From contig CABOHA010000003.1 of assembly GCA_902399975.1 (NCBI GenBank), forward strand, positions 124,001 to 188,000: a DNA stretch of 64,000 nt, given 5' to 3'. The notes beneath the pieces are model-generated. The model saw nothing but the letters and a program-made list of their open reading frames with translations. It was not told where the DNA came from and did no database searches. A program made the translations under genes and the position numbers. Origin of the DNA: Coriobacteriaceae bacterium (GTDB lineage: Bacteria; Actinomycetota; Coriobacteriia; Coriobacteriales; Coriobacteriaceae). The first letter of the stretch is position 1, and the number at the start of each line of letters is the position of its first letter. Positions 42,091-50,031 of the stretch are shown here, piece after piece.

Positions 42091-42120
42091 GTGCGGGGGT
42101 GCTATTGGGGCGTAAAAAGG

Positions 42121-42189
42121 CTGCGGCGCCGCTTGGAGGAAAAGACCGGAAGCAGGGGCCCATTCCTCCAGACGGCGCCGCAGCTGTTT
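42121..42189 (+). terminator. Second hairpin after the GntR gene
   Basis: CTGCGGCGCCG (42121-42131) plus TGGAGGA pairs with TCCTCCAGACGGCGCCGCAG (42164-42183), followed by TGTTTT. Confidence 0.7.
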
Positions 42190-42246
42190 TGGCGGGTTGG
42201 TTTTTGTCAAAGTGGCTTAGCTGAGCACGGCTGCCAGTCGAGTGGG

Positions 42247-42348
42247 AAAAGCGGCTCGGGTGCGTGTCGCTTCCGTCACGTTCTATCAGCATACAAGACG
42301 GTTTCGGTTCTTGTTCGTGACGGAAACGGCGCGCTTCCGAGCCGTTTT
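42247..42348. terminator. Long bipartite hairpin after the aldolase gene
   Basis: AAAAGCGGCTCGG pairs with CCGAGCCGTTTT, and inside it TTCCGTCACG (42271-42280) pairs with CGTGACGGAA (42316-42325). The ends suit termination of the minus-strand kdgK-eda operon as well as the plus strand. Confidence 0.7.
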
Positions 42349-42450
42349 AAAGGGGCGCAACCGTGGCCGCGCCCCCACGATAGAGAGCGGATCAAACGGG
42401 GAAGTCAAGCAGAAAACCTACCATATCTACCCCGTACCCAAATGGCAGGG

Positions 42451-43092
42451 TTAGCCGCGGACCTTCTTGACGACGTCCATGGCCTCGCGGGCGATCTGCT
42501 CGACCTTGGAGAAGTCGCCGTCGGCGAACAGGGCCGGCTTGACCATCCAGGTGCCACCGCAGGCGATGATGGCGCTCGAGCTCAGGTACTCCTCGACGTT
42601 AGCGGTGCTCACGCCGCCGGTGGGCATAAAGCGATGGCCGACAAACGGGGCGGCGAGGGCCTTGATGGTGTTCAGGCCACCATACTGGGCCGCGGGGAAG
42701 AACTTGGTGACCTTGAGGCCAAGGTTCTCGGCGGCGGTGACCTCGGAGGGGGTCACGGTGCCGGGAAGGACGGGCAGGTCGATGTCGATGCAGTGCTTCA
42801 CGACGTCTTCGTTATAGCCCGGGGAGACGATGAACTTGGCGCCGGCGGCGCGGGCCTGCTCAACCTGCTCGACGGTCAGGACGGTGCCGGCGCCAACACA
42901 CATCTCGGGCTCGGCCTCGGCCATAGCGGCGATGCACTCGGCGGCGCAGGCGGTGCGGAAGGTGACCTCGGCGGACTTCATGCCAGCTGCCATAAGGGCG
43001 TGAGCGAACGGAGCGGCGTCCTCGACCTTATCGAGCACGACGACGGGCACGATGCCCAGGGACTCAAGCGTGGTGTAGAACTGATCGAACAT
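42451..43092 (-). CDS. eda: KDPG/KHG aldolase
   Basis: Splits 2-keto-3-deoxy-6-phosphogluconate into pyruvate and glyceraldehyde-3-phosphate, the last step of the uronate route. 213 residues. Active-site segments are visible: EVTFRTACA (Glu and Arg), GAGTVLT, PGTVTPSE, and the Schiff-base Lys in KFFPAAQYGG (about residue 130). The start at 43092 (GAAAGGAAC before it) is chosen; the longer frame beginning in the RNA element is rejected. It is downstream of kdgK with a candidate structured RNA in the 255-base gap. Confidence 0.93.
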   Translation of the reverse strand: MFDQFYTTLESLGIVPVVVLDKVEDAAPFAHALMAAGMKSAEVTFRTACAAECIAAMAEAEPEMCVGAGTVLTVEQVEQARAAGAKFIVSPGYNEDVVKHCIDIDLPVLPGTVTPSEVTAAENLGLKVTKFFPAAQYGGLNTIKALAAPFVGHRFMPTGGVSTANVEEYLSSSAIIACGGTWMVKPALFADGDFSKVEQIAREAMDVVKKVRG

Positions 43093-43167
43093 GGTGTTCC
43101 TTTCGAATGTGTGGCGCGCGTGGGCGCATAGTTGCCAAATGCGCTGGTCAAGAGCCGATTTTGGATT

Positions 43168-43276
43168 GGTTATCGGAGGCACTGCTTGGGGTCACAAGCA
43201 ATTCCAAAACCGGCTACGCGACCAGTCGTATAGGAAATGCCGGGCAAAACCGGAATGGGACTGGTGGTTTTGCCCG
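43168..43276 (-). ncRNA. Candidate pseudoknotted RNA, copy 2 (between kdgK and eda)
   Basis: Same conserved blocks and order as 40921-41023. P1 pairs 43241-43251 with 43266-43276 (11 bp, different sequence from copy 1); P2 pairs 43221-43227 with 43259-43265 (7 bp); P4 pairs GCTTG (43184-43188) with CAAGC (43195-43199) where copy 1 has CTGCC/GGCAG. It sits in the intergenic part of the kdgK-eda transcript. Confidence 0.65.
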
Positions 43277-43346
43277 ACCGGAAAAATCGGGGATCGGGCC
43301 GCAGGGGTATGGGTATGGAGAACTGCGGCCCACGGAATGGGGCGGT

Positions 43347-44381
43347 TTAGCGCGCGACGCGAGTGCCACCGTCGGCGGCGAATGCCACGGCTGCGATCTC
43401 GTCTGCGGTCACCAAGTTGGAATCGCCCTTGATGGTGAGCTTGAGGATCGATGCCGCAATCGCGTAGTTGACGGCGTCCTGCGGGTCAAAGTCGTTGATG
43501 AGGGCATGGACGAGACCGGCGTTGAAAGCGTCGCCGGCGGCAACGCCCTCGAGCACGTGCACGTCGTGAGCGGGGGAGAACCAGTGCTCGCCGCTCACGG
43601 CGTCAAAGAACATGCCCATCCAGATGGAGCGCTCGACGCAGGAGATGTTACGGACGACCGAGGCGACCTTTTTGCAGCCGTACTCGGCGCAGATCTGACG
43701 GGCCATCTCGACGTAGGTGTCGCGCTCCTCGATGCCGTGGGCAAGGGAGCCGGAGACGCAGGTCATACCGAGGCCAGCGGGCGCGTCCTCGTCGTTGGCG
43801 ATGCAGATGTCGACGAGCGGCAGGAGCTCCTTCATGGTGGCCTGCGACTTCTCGGGCGACCACATCTTGCCGCGATAGTTCACGTCGCACACGGTGGTGA
43901 TGCCCTTGGCGCGGCAGGCGGTGAGGGCATCCTTGCAGGCAGCGGCCATCTCGTCGGACACGGCGGGCGTCACGCCAGAGAAGTAGAAGACGTCGATGCC
44001 CTTGAGGATCTCGTCCCAATCAAAGACGTCGCGCTTAGCCATGTTGATGGCGGAATACTTGCGGTCGTAGACGCAGCCGTTACCGCGCTGCGAGGCGCCA
44101 ACCTCAAACACATAGGAACCAAGACGGTCGCCCTGGCGCACGACGCGCGAGGTATCGACGTCGTAGACCTTCAGCGAACGCAGGGCGCACTCGCCCAGAC
44201 GGTTGGCCGGGACAACGGAGACGTAAGCTGCCTTGTCACCCTGGTAGGCCAGGGAAAGGGCGGTGTTGGCCTCGGCGCCGCCGTAGCGGACATCAAACTC
44301 GGTGGCCTGCTCAATGCGCAGGTGATCTTTGGGCGAGAGCCTCATCATGATCTCGCCGAAGGTAAGAACCGTTTTACCCAT
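43347..44381 (-). CDS. kdgK: 2-keto-3-deoxygluconate kinase (PfkB family)
   Basis: Phosphorylates KDG to KDPG with ATP. 344 residues. PfkB features: FGEIMMRLSP at the start, RYGGAEANTALSLAY (substrate-binding glycines), DVNYRGKMW, and the catalytic anion-hole/base motif EGVAAGDAFNAGL (about residue 290). The start at 44381 is behind AAGGAG. First gene of kdgK-eda, transcribed from a promoter near 44525 that has tandem operators and a leader hairpin. Confidence 0.92.
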   Translation of the reverse strand: MGKTVLTFGEIMMRLSPKDHLRIEQATEFDVRYGGAEANTALSLAYQGDKAAYVSVVPANRLGECALRSLKVYDVDTSRVVRQGDRLGSYVFEVGASQRGNGCVYDRKYSAINMAKRDVFDWDEILKGIDVFYFSGVTPAVSDEMAAACKDALTACRAKGITTVCDVNYRGKMWSPEKSQATMKELLPLVDICIANDEDAPAGLGMTCVSGSLAHGIEERDTYVEMARQICAEYGCKKVASVVRNISCVERSIWMGMFFDAVSGEHWFSPAHDVHVLEGVAAGDAFNAGLVHALINDFDPQDAVNYAIAASILKLTIKGDSNLVTADEIAAVAFAADGGTRVAR

Positions 44382-44424
44382 GGTCGCGCAGCTCCTTCTT
44401 GCTCGTGCGTTCACCTTTGATATG

Positions 44425-44482
44425 GCGTTGGCACGGAGGTGCCAAGACGGTAGGGTGCATCTTTGCACCTCCGTGCCAACGC
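44425..44482 (-). ncRNA. Leader hairpin with conserved 22-nt loop, copy 2
   Basis: GCGTTGGCACGGAGGTGC (44425-44442) pairs perfectly with 44465-44482 (18 bp). The loop 44443-44464 differs from copy 1 (41063-41084) at only a few positions. It lies between the operator and the kdgK start. Confidence 0.65.
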
Positions 44483-44486
44483 TCGC

Positions 44487-44545
44487 CGAAATCGGTTTAC
44501 GAAATCGGTTTCGTTTCGACTTGTAGTATACTCACCTACAACGTT
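44487..44545 (-). promoter_or_regulatory. kdgK promoter with tandem CGAAATCGGTTT operators
   Basis: Two operators in direct tandem: 44487-44500 (CGAAATCGGTTTAC) and 44500-44513 (CGAAATCGGTTTCG). On the minus strand TATACT (about 44525-44530) is the -10 box with TTGCAA 15 bases upstream. The operators sit just after the transcription start and also near the promoter of the divergent LacI-family gene. Confidence 0.7.
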
Positions 44546-44616
44546 TTGCAAGCGAGATTTTTAAAAAAATGCCTAAAATGGCTCAGACTGCCGACAATTG
44601 GGAAACGGGGTGCGCT

Positions 44617-45639
44617 ATGGCGCAGATGAGAATCAAGGACATTGCCGCCGAGGCGGGCGTGAGCCCGGCCACGGTCTCGCGCTATCTCAACAACCGCCCC
44701 GGGCAGATGACCGAGGAAACCCGCGCTCGCATCGCGGCGGTTATCAAACGCACCGGCTATCGCCCACGTGCCGCCGCGCGCAATCTGCGCAGCTCGCGCA
44801 CCAACCTCATCGGCGTAATCTTGGCCGACATCGCCAACCCGTTCTCCAGCTCCATGCTCGAAGGGCTTTCCGTCAGCGCCGCCGCGCGCGGCTGCTCGCT
44901 TATGACTGCCATTAGCGGCAACGACCCCGCTAAGGAAGCAGAGTCGCTCACTAGGCTTATCGATGCCGGCGTGGACGGCATGGTCGTCAACACCTGTGGC
45001 GGCAACGACGAGGCGATCGCCGCGGCCGCGGGGCGCCTGCCCGTTGTGCTGCTCGACCGCGACGTTACTGACGGTGGCATCGATCTGGTGACCTCCAACA
45101 ACCGCGAGCTGGTTGCCGGCCTGGTAGACGCCTTGGCCTCTGCAGGCAGCGAGCGCCTATGCCTGCTCACCGAGGCAAGCGACGACAGCCCCGTGCGTCG
45201 CGAGCGCGCCGAGGCGTTTGCCGACGAGCTCTCGCGCTGCGGTCTTGCGGGCGAGGTCGTCACCCTGGCCAACGGTGGCGCCACGGGTGTCAGCCGTCTG
45301 GACGGAGCTATCCGTGAATATGCAGGTAAAAAGCTCGGCCTCATTGCCGTCAACGGCCTGGTCTTTCTGCGCCTGACCGAGGCGCTGGCACAGCTGGGAC
45401 CCTCGTTGCCTGCTGGTCTCAAGATCGCGACGTTTGACGACTATCCCTGGAACCACGTGCTCTTTGGCGGCGTGACCACGGCCGCGCAAGACACCCTCAC
45501 CATTGCCGAGCGCGTAGTCGAGCTCCTCTCCGAGCACATCGATATCGTTACCACTACGGTGGGCGATGCCGCAAAGCTCGCCCCCAAGCGCATCGAGGTC
45601 CCCGGCCGCATCGAACACCGCGCCTCGACCTCGCGCTAG
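44617..45639 (+). CDS. LacI-family regulator, KdgR-like
   Basis: A 340-residue LacI-type repressor. Helix-turn-helix MRIKDIAAEAGVSPATVSRY (residues 4-23) followed by the hinge helix region RPRAAARNLRSSRTN; the ligand domain begins at IGVILADIANPFSSSM. It is divergent from kdgK and shares its promoter region with the CGAAATCGGTTT operators, so it likely represses kdgK-eda and the YczE-like gene and responds to KDG or KDPG. ATG at 44617 is chosen over the upstream ATG at 44569, but 44626 is also possible. Confidence 0.9.
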   Translation: MAQMRIKDIAAEAGVSPATVSRYLNNRPGQMTEETRARIAAVIKRTGYRPRAAARNLRSSRTNLIGVILADIANPFSSSMLEGLSVSAAARGCSLMTAISGNDPAKEAESLTRLIDAGVDGMVVNTCGGNDEAIAAAAGRLPVVLLDRDVTDGGIDLVTSNNRELVAGLVDALASAGSERLCLLTEASDDSPVRRERAEAFADELSRCGLAGEVVTLANGGATGVSRLDGAIREYAGKKLGLIAVNGLVFLRLTEALAQLGPSLPAGLKIATFDDYPWNHVLFGGVTTAAQDTLTIAERVVELLSEHIDIVTTTVGDAAKLAPKRIEVPGRIEHRASTSR

Positions 45640-45681
45640 TATGTGTGATAATATATAGACGATGTCATACAGGAGGTATCC

Positions 45682-46176
45682 ATGGCTGCGTCTGTGTTGA
45701 GTGTGCGAGTGGACTCGTCAATTAAAGATTCATTTGCCGAGCTGTGCGAAGAACTTGGCATGACTTCGTCTGTTGCGGTCAACATGTTTATGAGACAGAT
45801 GCTGCGCGAGCGCTCGCTGCCGTTTGTTCCTTCACTTGGTAAAAGCTATGCGAGCGAAAGCGCCTCGGCGGGCATTTTGGACCCTGCTCAGATTGAGTCC
45901 GCCGTTCGCGAGGCGGCCAGTCAAATCCCCGCCATCAAATCCGTGATTCTTTTTGGCTCGTATGCCCGTGGCGAGGCGCGTGTCGATAGCGATATCGACT
46001 TGCGTCTCGAAGTCGATCGTGAGCAGGGATTTGGTCTTTTCGCGCTGTCGGCGTTTGGCGAGGCGGTGCGCAAAGAAACCGGGAGGCAGGTCGACCTTGT
46101 CTCGAGTGACTATCTTGATGACGATCTTGCCGCGGTAATCGAGCGCGAAGGAGTGGTCCTTTATGATCGCGCGTAA
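45682..46176 (+). CDS. RelB/DinJ-like domain fused to MNT nucleotidyltransferase (orphan antitoxin-like)
   Basis: A 164-residue fusion. Residues about 1-60 resemble the RelB/DinJ ribbon-helix-helix antitoxin domain (VLSVRVDSSIKDSF, LGMTSSVAVNMFMRQM). Residues about 75-164 are a minimal nucleotidyltransferase with GSYARGEARVDSDID, matching the GS-x10-DxD motif of MntA antitoxins that modify HEPN toxins. MntA is normally cotranscribed with a HEPN (HepT) gene; here the overlapping downstream start at 46163 ends after 17 codons. AGGAGG and a GATAATATATAG promoter-like stretch precede it. Confidence 0.8.
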   Translation: MAASVLSVRVDSSIKDSFAELCEELGMTSSVAVNMFMRQMLRERSLPFVPSLGKSYASESASAGILDPAQIESAVREAASQIPAIKSVILFGSYARGEARVDSDIDLRLEVDREQGFGLFALSAFGEAVRKETGRQVDLVSSDYLDDDLAAVIEREGVVLYDRA

Positions 46177-46216
46177 GTCATACCCGCCTGCTCGCGCACG
46201 TTTTTTGAGCGCTTGA
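46163..46216 (+). pseudogene. Truncated ORF overlapping the MNT gene (possible lost HEPN partner)
   Basis: ATG at 46163 overlaps the MNT stop by 14 bases and has AAGGAG at 46148-46153, ideal spacing. It encodes only 17 residues before TGA at 46214-46216. The arrangement is that of a translationally coupled second gene, as in mntA-hepT, but the body is missing. Too short to identify by sequence. Confidence 0.4.
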
Positions 46217-46222
46217 TACGCT

Positions 46223-46256
46223 TTAACCCTGCGGAAACATTTTTCTGCGATAGTAT
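46223..46256 (+). promoter_or_regulatory. GlnR-box-like site and -10 box before the glutamine synthetase homologue
   Basis: TTAAC-CCTGCG-GAAAC (46223-46238) fits the actinobacterial GlnR pattern GTnAC-N6-GAAAC with one mismatch, and TAGTAT at 46251-46256 can be the -10 box. A GlnR-like protein is encoded just downstream. Confidence 0.5.
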
Positions 46257-46303
46257 CTGCGATATAGACCAGTCGAAACCCGCCCGAAAGAAAGGGGAGC
46301 GAC

Positions 46304-47641
46304 ATGAACCAGCAGAACATCGATTACGTACTCCGCTCCGTAGAGCAGCGTGACATCCGCTTTGTGCGTCTGTGGTTTGTCGACATTCTCGGCCGCCTCA
46401 AGAACTTTGCCATCAGCCCCGAGGACCTCGAGGTCGCTTTTGAGGAGGGTATTGGCTTTGACGGCTCCGCCATCGAGGGCTTTGCCACGCCCGAGGAAGC
46501 CGACATGCTCGCGTTCCCCGACGCCTCGACCTTCCAGATCCTACCGTGGCGTCCGAGCCATAACGGCGTCGCCCGCGTGTTCTGCGACGTGTGCACTCCC
46601 GATCGCAAACCGTTCGCCGGCGACCCGCGCGATGCCCTGCGCCGCATGTTCTATAAGGCCGAGAAGGCCGGCTACCTGCTCAACGTGGGCGCCGAGCTGG
46701 AGTACTATTACTTCCCCGACGAGCACACGCCCGAGCCGCTCGACAACGTGGGCTACTTCGATCTTTCGGTGAGCGATGCCGCTCGCGACCTGCGCCGCAA
46801 CACGGTCCTCACGCTCGAGAAGATGTCCGTGCCCGTGGAGTACACCTTCCACGCCGCCGGTCGCTCGCAGCACGGCATGAGCCTGCGCCACGCCGAGGCC
46901 CTGAGCATGTCCGACGCCATCACCACGGCAAAGCTCATCATTAAGCAGCAGGCCTACGAGAGCGGTTGCCACGCATCCTTTATGCCCAAGCCGTTGGCAG
47001 GCGAGGACGGCAGTGCTATGTTCCTGTGCCAGTCGCTATTCGACCACGACGGCAACAACGTCTTTTGGGGCGCGGACGACGAGAAGTACCATCTTTCCGA
47101 CATCGCCAAACACTACATGGCCGGTATCCTGGCGCACGCGCGCGAGATCAGCGCCATCACCAACCCTACGGTCAACTCCTACAAGCGCATTACTACCGGC
47201 GGCGACTCCGTGCCGCAGTACGCCACGTGGGGCCTGCGCAACCGCGCGAGCATGATCCGCATTCCGGTCTACAAGCCCGGCAAGCAGTTGTCCACGCGCA
47301 TCGAGCTTCGCAGCCCCGACCCCATGGCCAATCCGTACCTGGTCAACGCCGTCACGCTGGCGGCTGGACTCGACGGCATCGAACGCAAGCTGGAGCTCCC
47401 GCCCGAGGCCACGGCCGAGACACTCAAGCTCACCGACCGCCAGATGCTCGAGGCCGGCTACACGCCGCTGCCGCGCTCGCTTAAAGAGGCACTCGACGTC
47501 TTTGAGGACTCGCAGTTTATGAAGGATGCTCTCGGCGAGCACATCCACGGCTTCTTCCTTAAAAAGAAGCGCGACGAGTGGCATAAGTTTGAGTCCACGA
47601 TCACCGAGTGGGAGATCAAGCATTATCTGGCGAACTCCTAA
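46304..47641 (+). CDS. Glutamine synthetase type I homologue lacking several catalytic residues
   Basis: 445 residues, colinear with GSI-alpha enzymes such as Bacillus GlnA: VDILGRLKNF, FDGSAIEGF, NVGAELEYYYF, FMPKPLAGEDGSAM, NPTVNSYKRITTG, RIELRSPDPMANPYL. However, the segment that reads HHEVAPGQHEI in active enzymes is FHAAGRSQHGM here (about residues 184-194), so two metal-binding glutamates are replaced by Ala and Gly. GSGMH is GSAMF, removing a catalytic His, and the flap Glu is changed too. ATP and Arg sites look kept. It may be inactive, regulatory or act on another substrate. A GlnR-like regulator follows. Confidence 0.85.
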   Translation: MNQQNIDYVLRSVEQRDIRFVRLWFVDILGRLKNFAISPEDLEVAFEEGIGFDGSAIEGFATPEEADMLAFPDASTFQILPWRPSHNGVARVFCDVCTPDRKPFAGDPRDALRRMFYKAEKAGYLLNVGAELEYYYFPDEHTPEPLDNVGYFDLSVSDAARDLRRNTVLTLEKMSVPVEYTFHAAGRSQHGMSLRHAEALSMSDAITTAKLIIKQQAYESGCHASFMPKPLAGEDGSAMFLCQSLFDHDGNNVFWGADDEKYHLSDIAKHYMAGILAHAREISAITNPTVNSYKRITTGGDSVPQYATWGLRNRASMIRIPVYKPGKQLSTRIELRSPDPMANPYLVNAVTLAAGLDGIERKLELPPEATAETLKLTDRQMLEAGYTPLPRSLKEALDVFEDSQFMKDALGEHIHGFFLKKKRDEWHKFESTITEWEIKHYLANS

Positions 47642-47691
47642 TCGCGCTGGCTTGTTCCAGTACGATTGAGCTCATTTCTTTGGAGGCTGAT

Positions 47692-48354
47692 ATGTCCGAA
47701 AAGAGTGCCCTGTTCATGGCGCGCACGACGCGCTTCCACGAGTTTGCCCGCAGCTTGACGACCACCCTGGGCGTCGAGGTGAGTCTGGCCACTCCCGATT
47801 CGCCGACTGCGGCGCACGACTTTGACCTGCTGATCCTCGATTCCGATGGCATCCGCAGCGACCGCATCGATCAGATTGCCAAGTGGCTTGACGATCGCGG
47901 CGGTGTCCCCATGCTGGTGATTGTCGACGACGAGGCGCTCGGTACCTTGCGCCTGCCCAATCACGCGCATGCCGACTTTGTGTGCCCCACGGCGACGCCC
48001 AACGAGCTCAAGGCTCGCGCGCAGCGCTTGATGGGCGAGGAGGAGACCGTTACCGCCGACGATGTACTCAACATCGATAACCTCGAGATCAACCTGGCTA
48101 CCTACCAGGTGACGCTCGATAACGAGCCCATCGACCTGACGCTGATGGAGTACTCGCTGCTGAGCTTCTTGGCCACGCACCCCAACCGCGCCTACAGCCG
48201 CGAGGTGCTGCTGCACCGCGTGTGGGGCTTTGAGTACTGCGGCGGCACCCGTACCGTCGACGTGCACATCCGACGCATTCGCTCCAAGGTGGGCCCGCAG
48301 ATCGCGGCGCACATCACCACCGTCCGCGGCGTTGGCTATCTGTTTAAGGACTAG
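47692..48354 (+). CDS. GlnR-like OmpR-family response regulator with atypical receiver
   Basis: A 220-residue protein with a degenerate receiver (residues about 5-105, LLILDSDGI) and a C-terminal winged helix (LTLMEYSLLSFLATHPNR; VWGFEYCGGTRTVDVHIRR; VRGVGYLF). The output domain closely resembles mycobacterial and streptomycete GlnR, an orphan regulator of nitrogen assimilation. It follows a glutamine synthetase homologue by 50 bases, and a GlnR-box-like site precedes that gene. There is no histidine kinase nearby. ATG at 47692 has GGAGG before it. Confidence 0.85.
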   Translation: MSEKSALFMARTTRFHEFARSLTTTLGVEVSLATPDSPTAAHDFDLLILDSDGIRSDRIDQIAKWLDDRGGVPMLVIVDDEALGTLRLPNHAHADFVCPTATPNELKARAQRLMGEEETVTADDVLNIDNLEINLATYQVTLDNEPIDLTLMEYSLLSFLATHPNRAYSREVLLHRVWGFEYCGGTRTVDVHIRRIRSKVGPQIAAHITTVRGVGYLFKD

Positions 48355-48377
48355 CAAGTAAATAGAGGGCAATGTGA

Positions 48378-48408
48378 GGGTACCGGAGATTTCACCAGTA
48401 CCCTTTTC
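48378..48408 (+). terminator. Terminator of the glutamine synthetase/GlnR-like unit
   Basis: GGGTAC and GTACCC flank a 14-base loop, followed by TTTT. Confidence 0.65.
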
Positions 48409-48538
48409 TCGTTAAGGGCGAAAAGAAGATCTTGCACCGATTAAAAGTGTGTCAGTAAAAACAATATCAAACGTATAACACTATCTAGCAAATATCATCT
48501 AGTTACCGTATCTCCCTACTACACGGATGGAGGAAGAA

Positions 48539-49663
48539 ATGCGTTATTCGAGAAAGGTGATTGTTGGATTCATAGTGTTGCTTGCCGCCCTGATGTCTCC
48601 AAGGTTGGTTTTTGGAGACGACGACTTGGTCCGTGTCACACCGCAAATAGCTGTGGAGCAAGCGCAAGCTTTCTTTGATGATGTATCGGATGAGCCGGTG
48701 ACCGCTTGTGACCCAGTAAAAATGGTGAATTCCGATGGGGAATCAATCGGGTATATCGTTCGTGCGAAGCGGGATGACGTTAACTATGGCTACGTCGTAT
48801 TTGATTCAGAGCGATCTTGGTGGATCAGCGAATACTGCTTGGCTCCGAACGCTCTTCTACCTATCGAGCGTGCAAGCGAAGAAATTGCACTCCTTGCATC
48901 CTCAGATAACGTTGTTGCGTTAAAGATTGACGAGCTAACTGTTGGCGTTGCCGACTTAGATAAAAACATTGCTTTAGACGTAAGTGGGAAAAAAGTACCA
49001 AGCAAATTGTCCTCGGGAGGTAATCGTGGCGGATCGCCGGAACAGTTCGATGACGTTTTTGTATCTGCCAAAGATTTGTATAAACAGGGGTACGTTGTTG
49101 ATGCGAGCAAAACGATTTCGGGAATGATAACGCCAACACAGACAGAAGTTATCAAAGAGACGAAAACCTACGCATGCGCTGTTTCGGCAATGCTTGCAGT
49201 TGGCAGTCACTATGTGACTTTGAACCGCCTTAAATTGCCTGATTTATACTCGGAGCTTTGGAAGCTGTCGGGGACATCGGATAAAGGAACGAAATACGAT
49301 CAAGCGACTGGTCTGTACTTTACTCAAGGCGGGACTTTGCCTGACAGACCCGCTCCGGCTATAAAGGAGTTTTGTGCAAGACGAGGCAAGGAGCTTGAGA
49401 CGTCATTCGTTTGGTATCCGTCATGGGATTCCTTTAGGATGAATACCGACTCGGGGAATCTGAGTATTTTCTCTGGAAGGCTCCGGTCAAATGGCAGCGG
49501 GCACGCAATGGCAGTTGTGGGCTATGTGGCAATGCATAACACATACTCAAATGCCAAGAAGTACCTGCTTGTGGTTTGGAACGGATGGACAAACCAACTG
49601 CAGTTTCTTCCATATGACGTATCAATTTACAATGCTCACGACGGAACATATTGCAAGGGGTGA
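48539..49663 (+). CDS. Secreted papain-like cysteine peptidase candidate
   Basis: A 374-residue protein with a signal peptide (KVIVGFIVLLAALMSPRLVFG, about residues 6-26). Residues about 30-105 resemble the propeptide of C10 (streptopain-like) peptidases, with GYIVRAKRDDVNYGYVVFD. The C-terminal part has Cys213 in YACAVSAML, His322 in GSGHAMAVVGY and Asn348 in LVVWNGWTN, an order and spacing that suit a papain-like Cys-His-Asn triad. Exported, probably activated outside the cell or anchored by a partner. Base composition is visibly more AT-rich than the surroundings. Two small exported proteins follow within 3 bases each. The target is unknown. Confidence 0.65.
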   Translation: MRYSRKVIVGFIVLLAALMSPRLVFGDDDLVRVTPQIAVEQAQAFFDDVSDEPVTACDPVKMVNSDGESIGYIVRAKRDDVNYGYVVFDSERSWWISEYCLAPNALLPIERASEEIALLASSDNVVALKIDELTVGVADLDKNIALDVSGKKVPSKLSSGGNRGGSPEQFDDVFVSAKDLYKQGYVVDASKTISGMITPTQTEVIKETKTYACAVSAMLAVGSHYVTLNRLKLPDLYSELWKLSGTSDKGTKYDQATGLYFTQGGTLPDRPAPAIKEFCARRGKELETSFVWYPSWDSFRMNTDSGNLSIFSGRLRSNGSGHAMAVVGYVAMHNTYSNAKKYLLVVWNGWTNQLQFLPYDVSIYNAHDGTYCKG

Positions 49664-49665
49664 TT

Positions 49666-50028
49666 ATGCTCGTGAACGGTGACAAGTTCATTCGAAGGGC
49701 AATACTCCTATTGGTTCTTTCCCTTGCCTTGGTCACTGCGGTGAGTTTGCCCCTGTTGGGGGCGATTAATGGGGGAGAAAACGACACGGTTGTTGCGATC
49801 GAAGTTCGCACTCTATCGGATGTTCATAACGGGCAATTTGAGGCGTTGATGCCAAGTGGTTGCCGCAAAAAGATCGATATGCGTCGCAAGTCAAGTTCCG
49901 GATATGTTGCAGGGTTGAAGGCAGGTGAAAAATGGATGCTAGTTTTTGTGGAAGATAAGGAACTTGATGGGACTGTTCTGTATCCCCATTCAGCCGAGAA
50001 AGCCAAATCAAGTAGACAAGGGGAATGA
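49666..50028 (+). CDS. Small membrane-anchored or exported protein of unknown function
   Basis: 120 residues with one N-terminal hydrophobic segment (AILLLVLSLALVTAVSLPLL, about residues 13-32) and a polar remainder rich in Lys, with KIDMRRKSSSGYVAGLKAGE. I do not recognise a family. It begins 2 bases after the stop of the peptidase-like gene, with AAGGGG as ribosome-binding site overlapping that stop, and is followed after 3 bases by another exported protein, so the three are one operon. It may anchor, inhibit or assist the peptidase. Confidence 0.7.
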   Translation: MLVNGDKFIRRAILLLVLSLALVTAVSLPLLGAINGGENDTVVAIEVRTLSDVHNGQFEALMPSGCRKKIDMRRKSSSGYVAGLKAGEKWMLVFVEDKELDGTVLYPHSAEKAKSSRQGE

Positions 50029-50031
50029 AGA

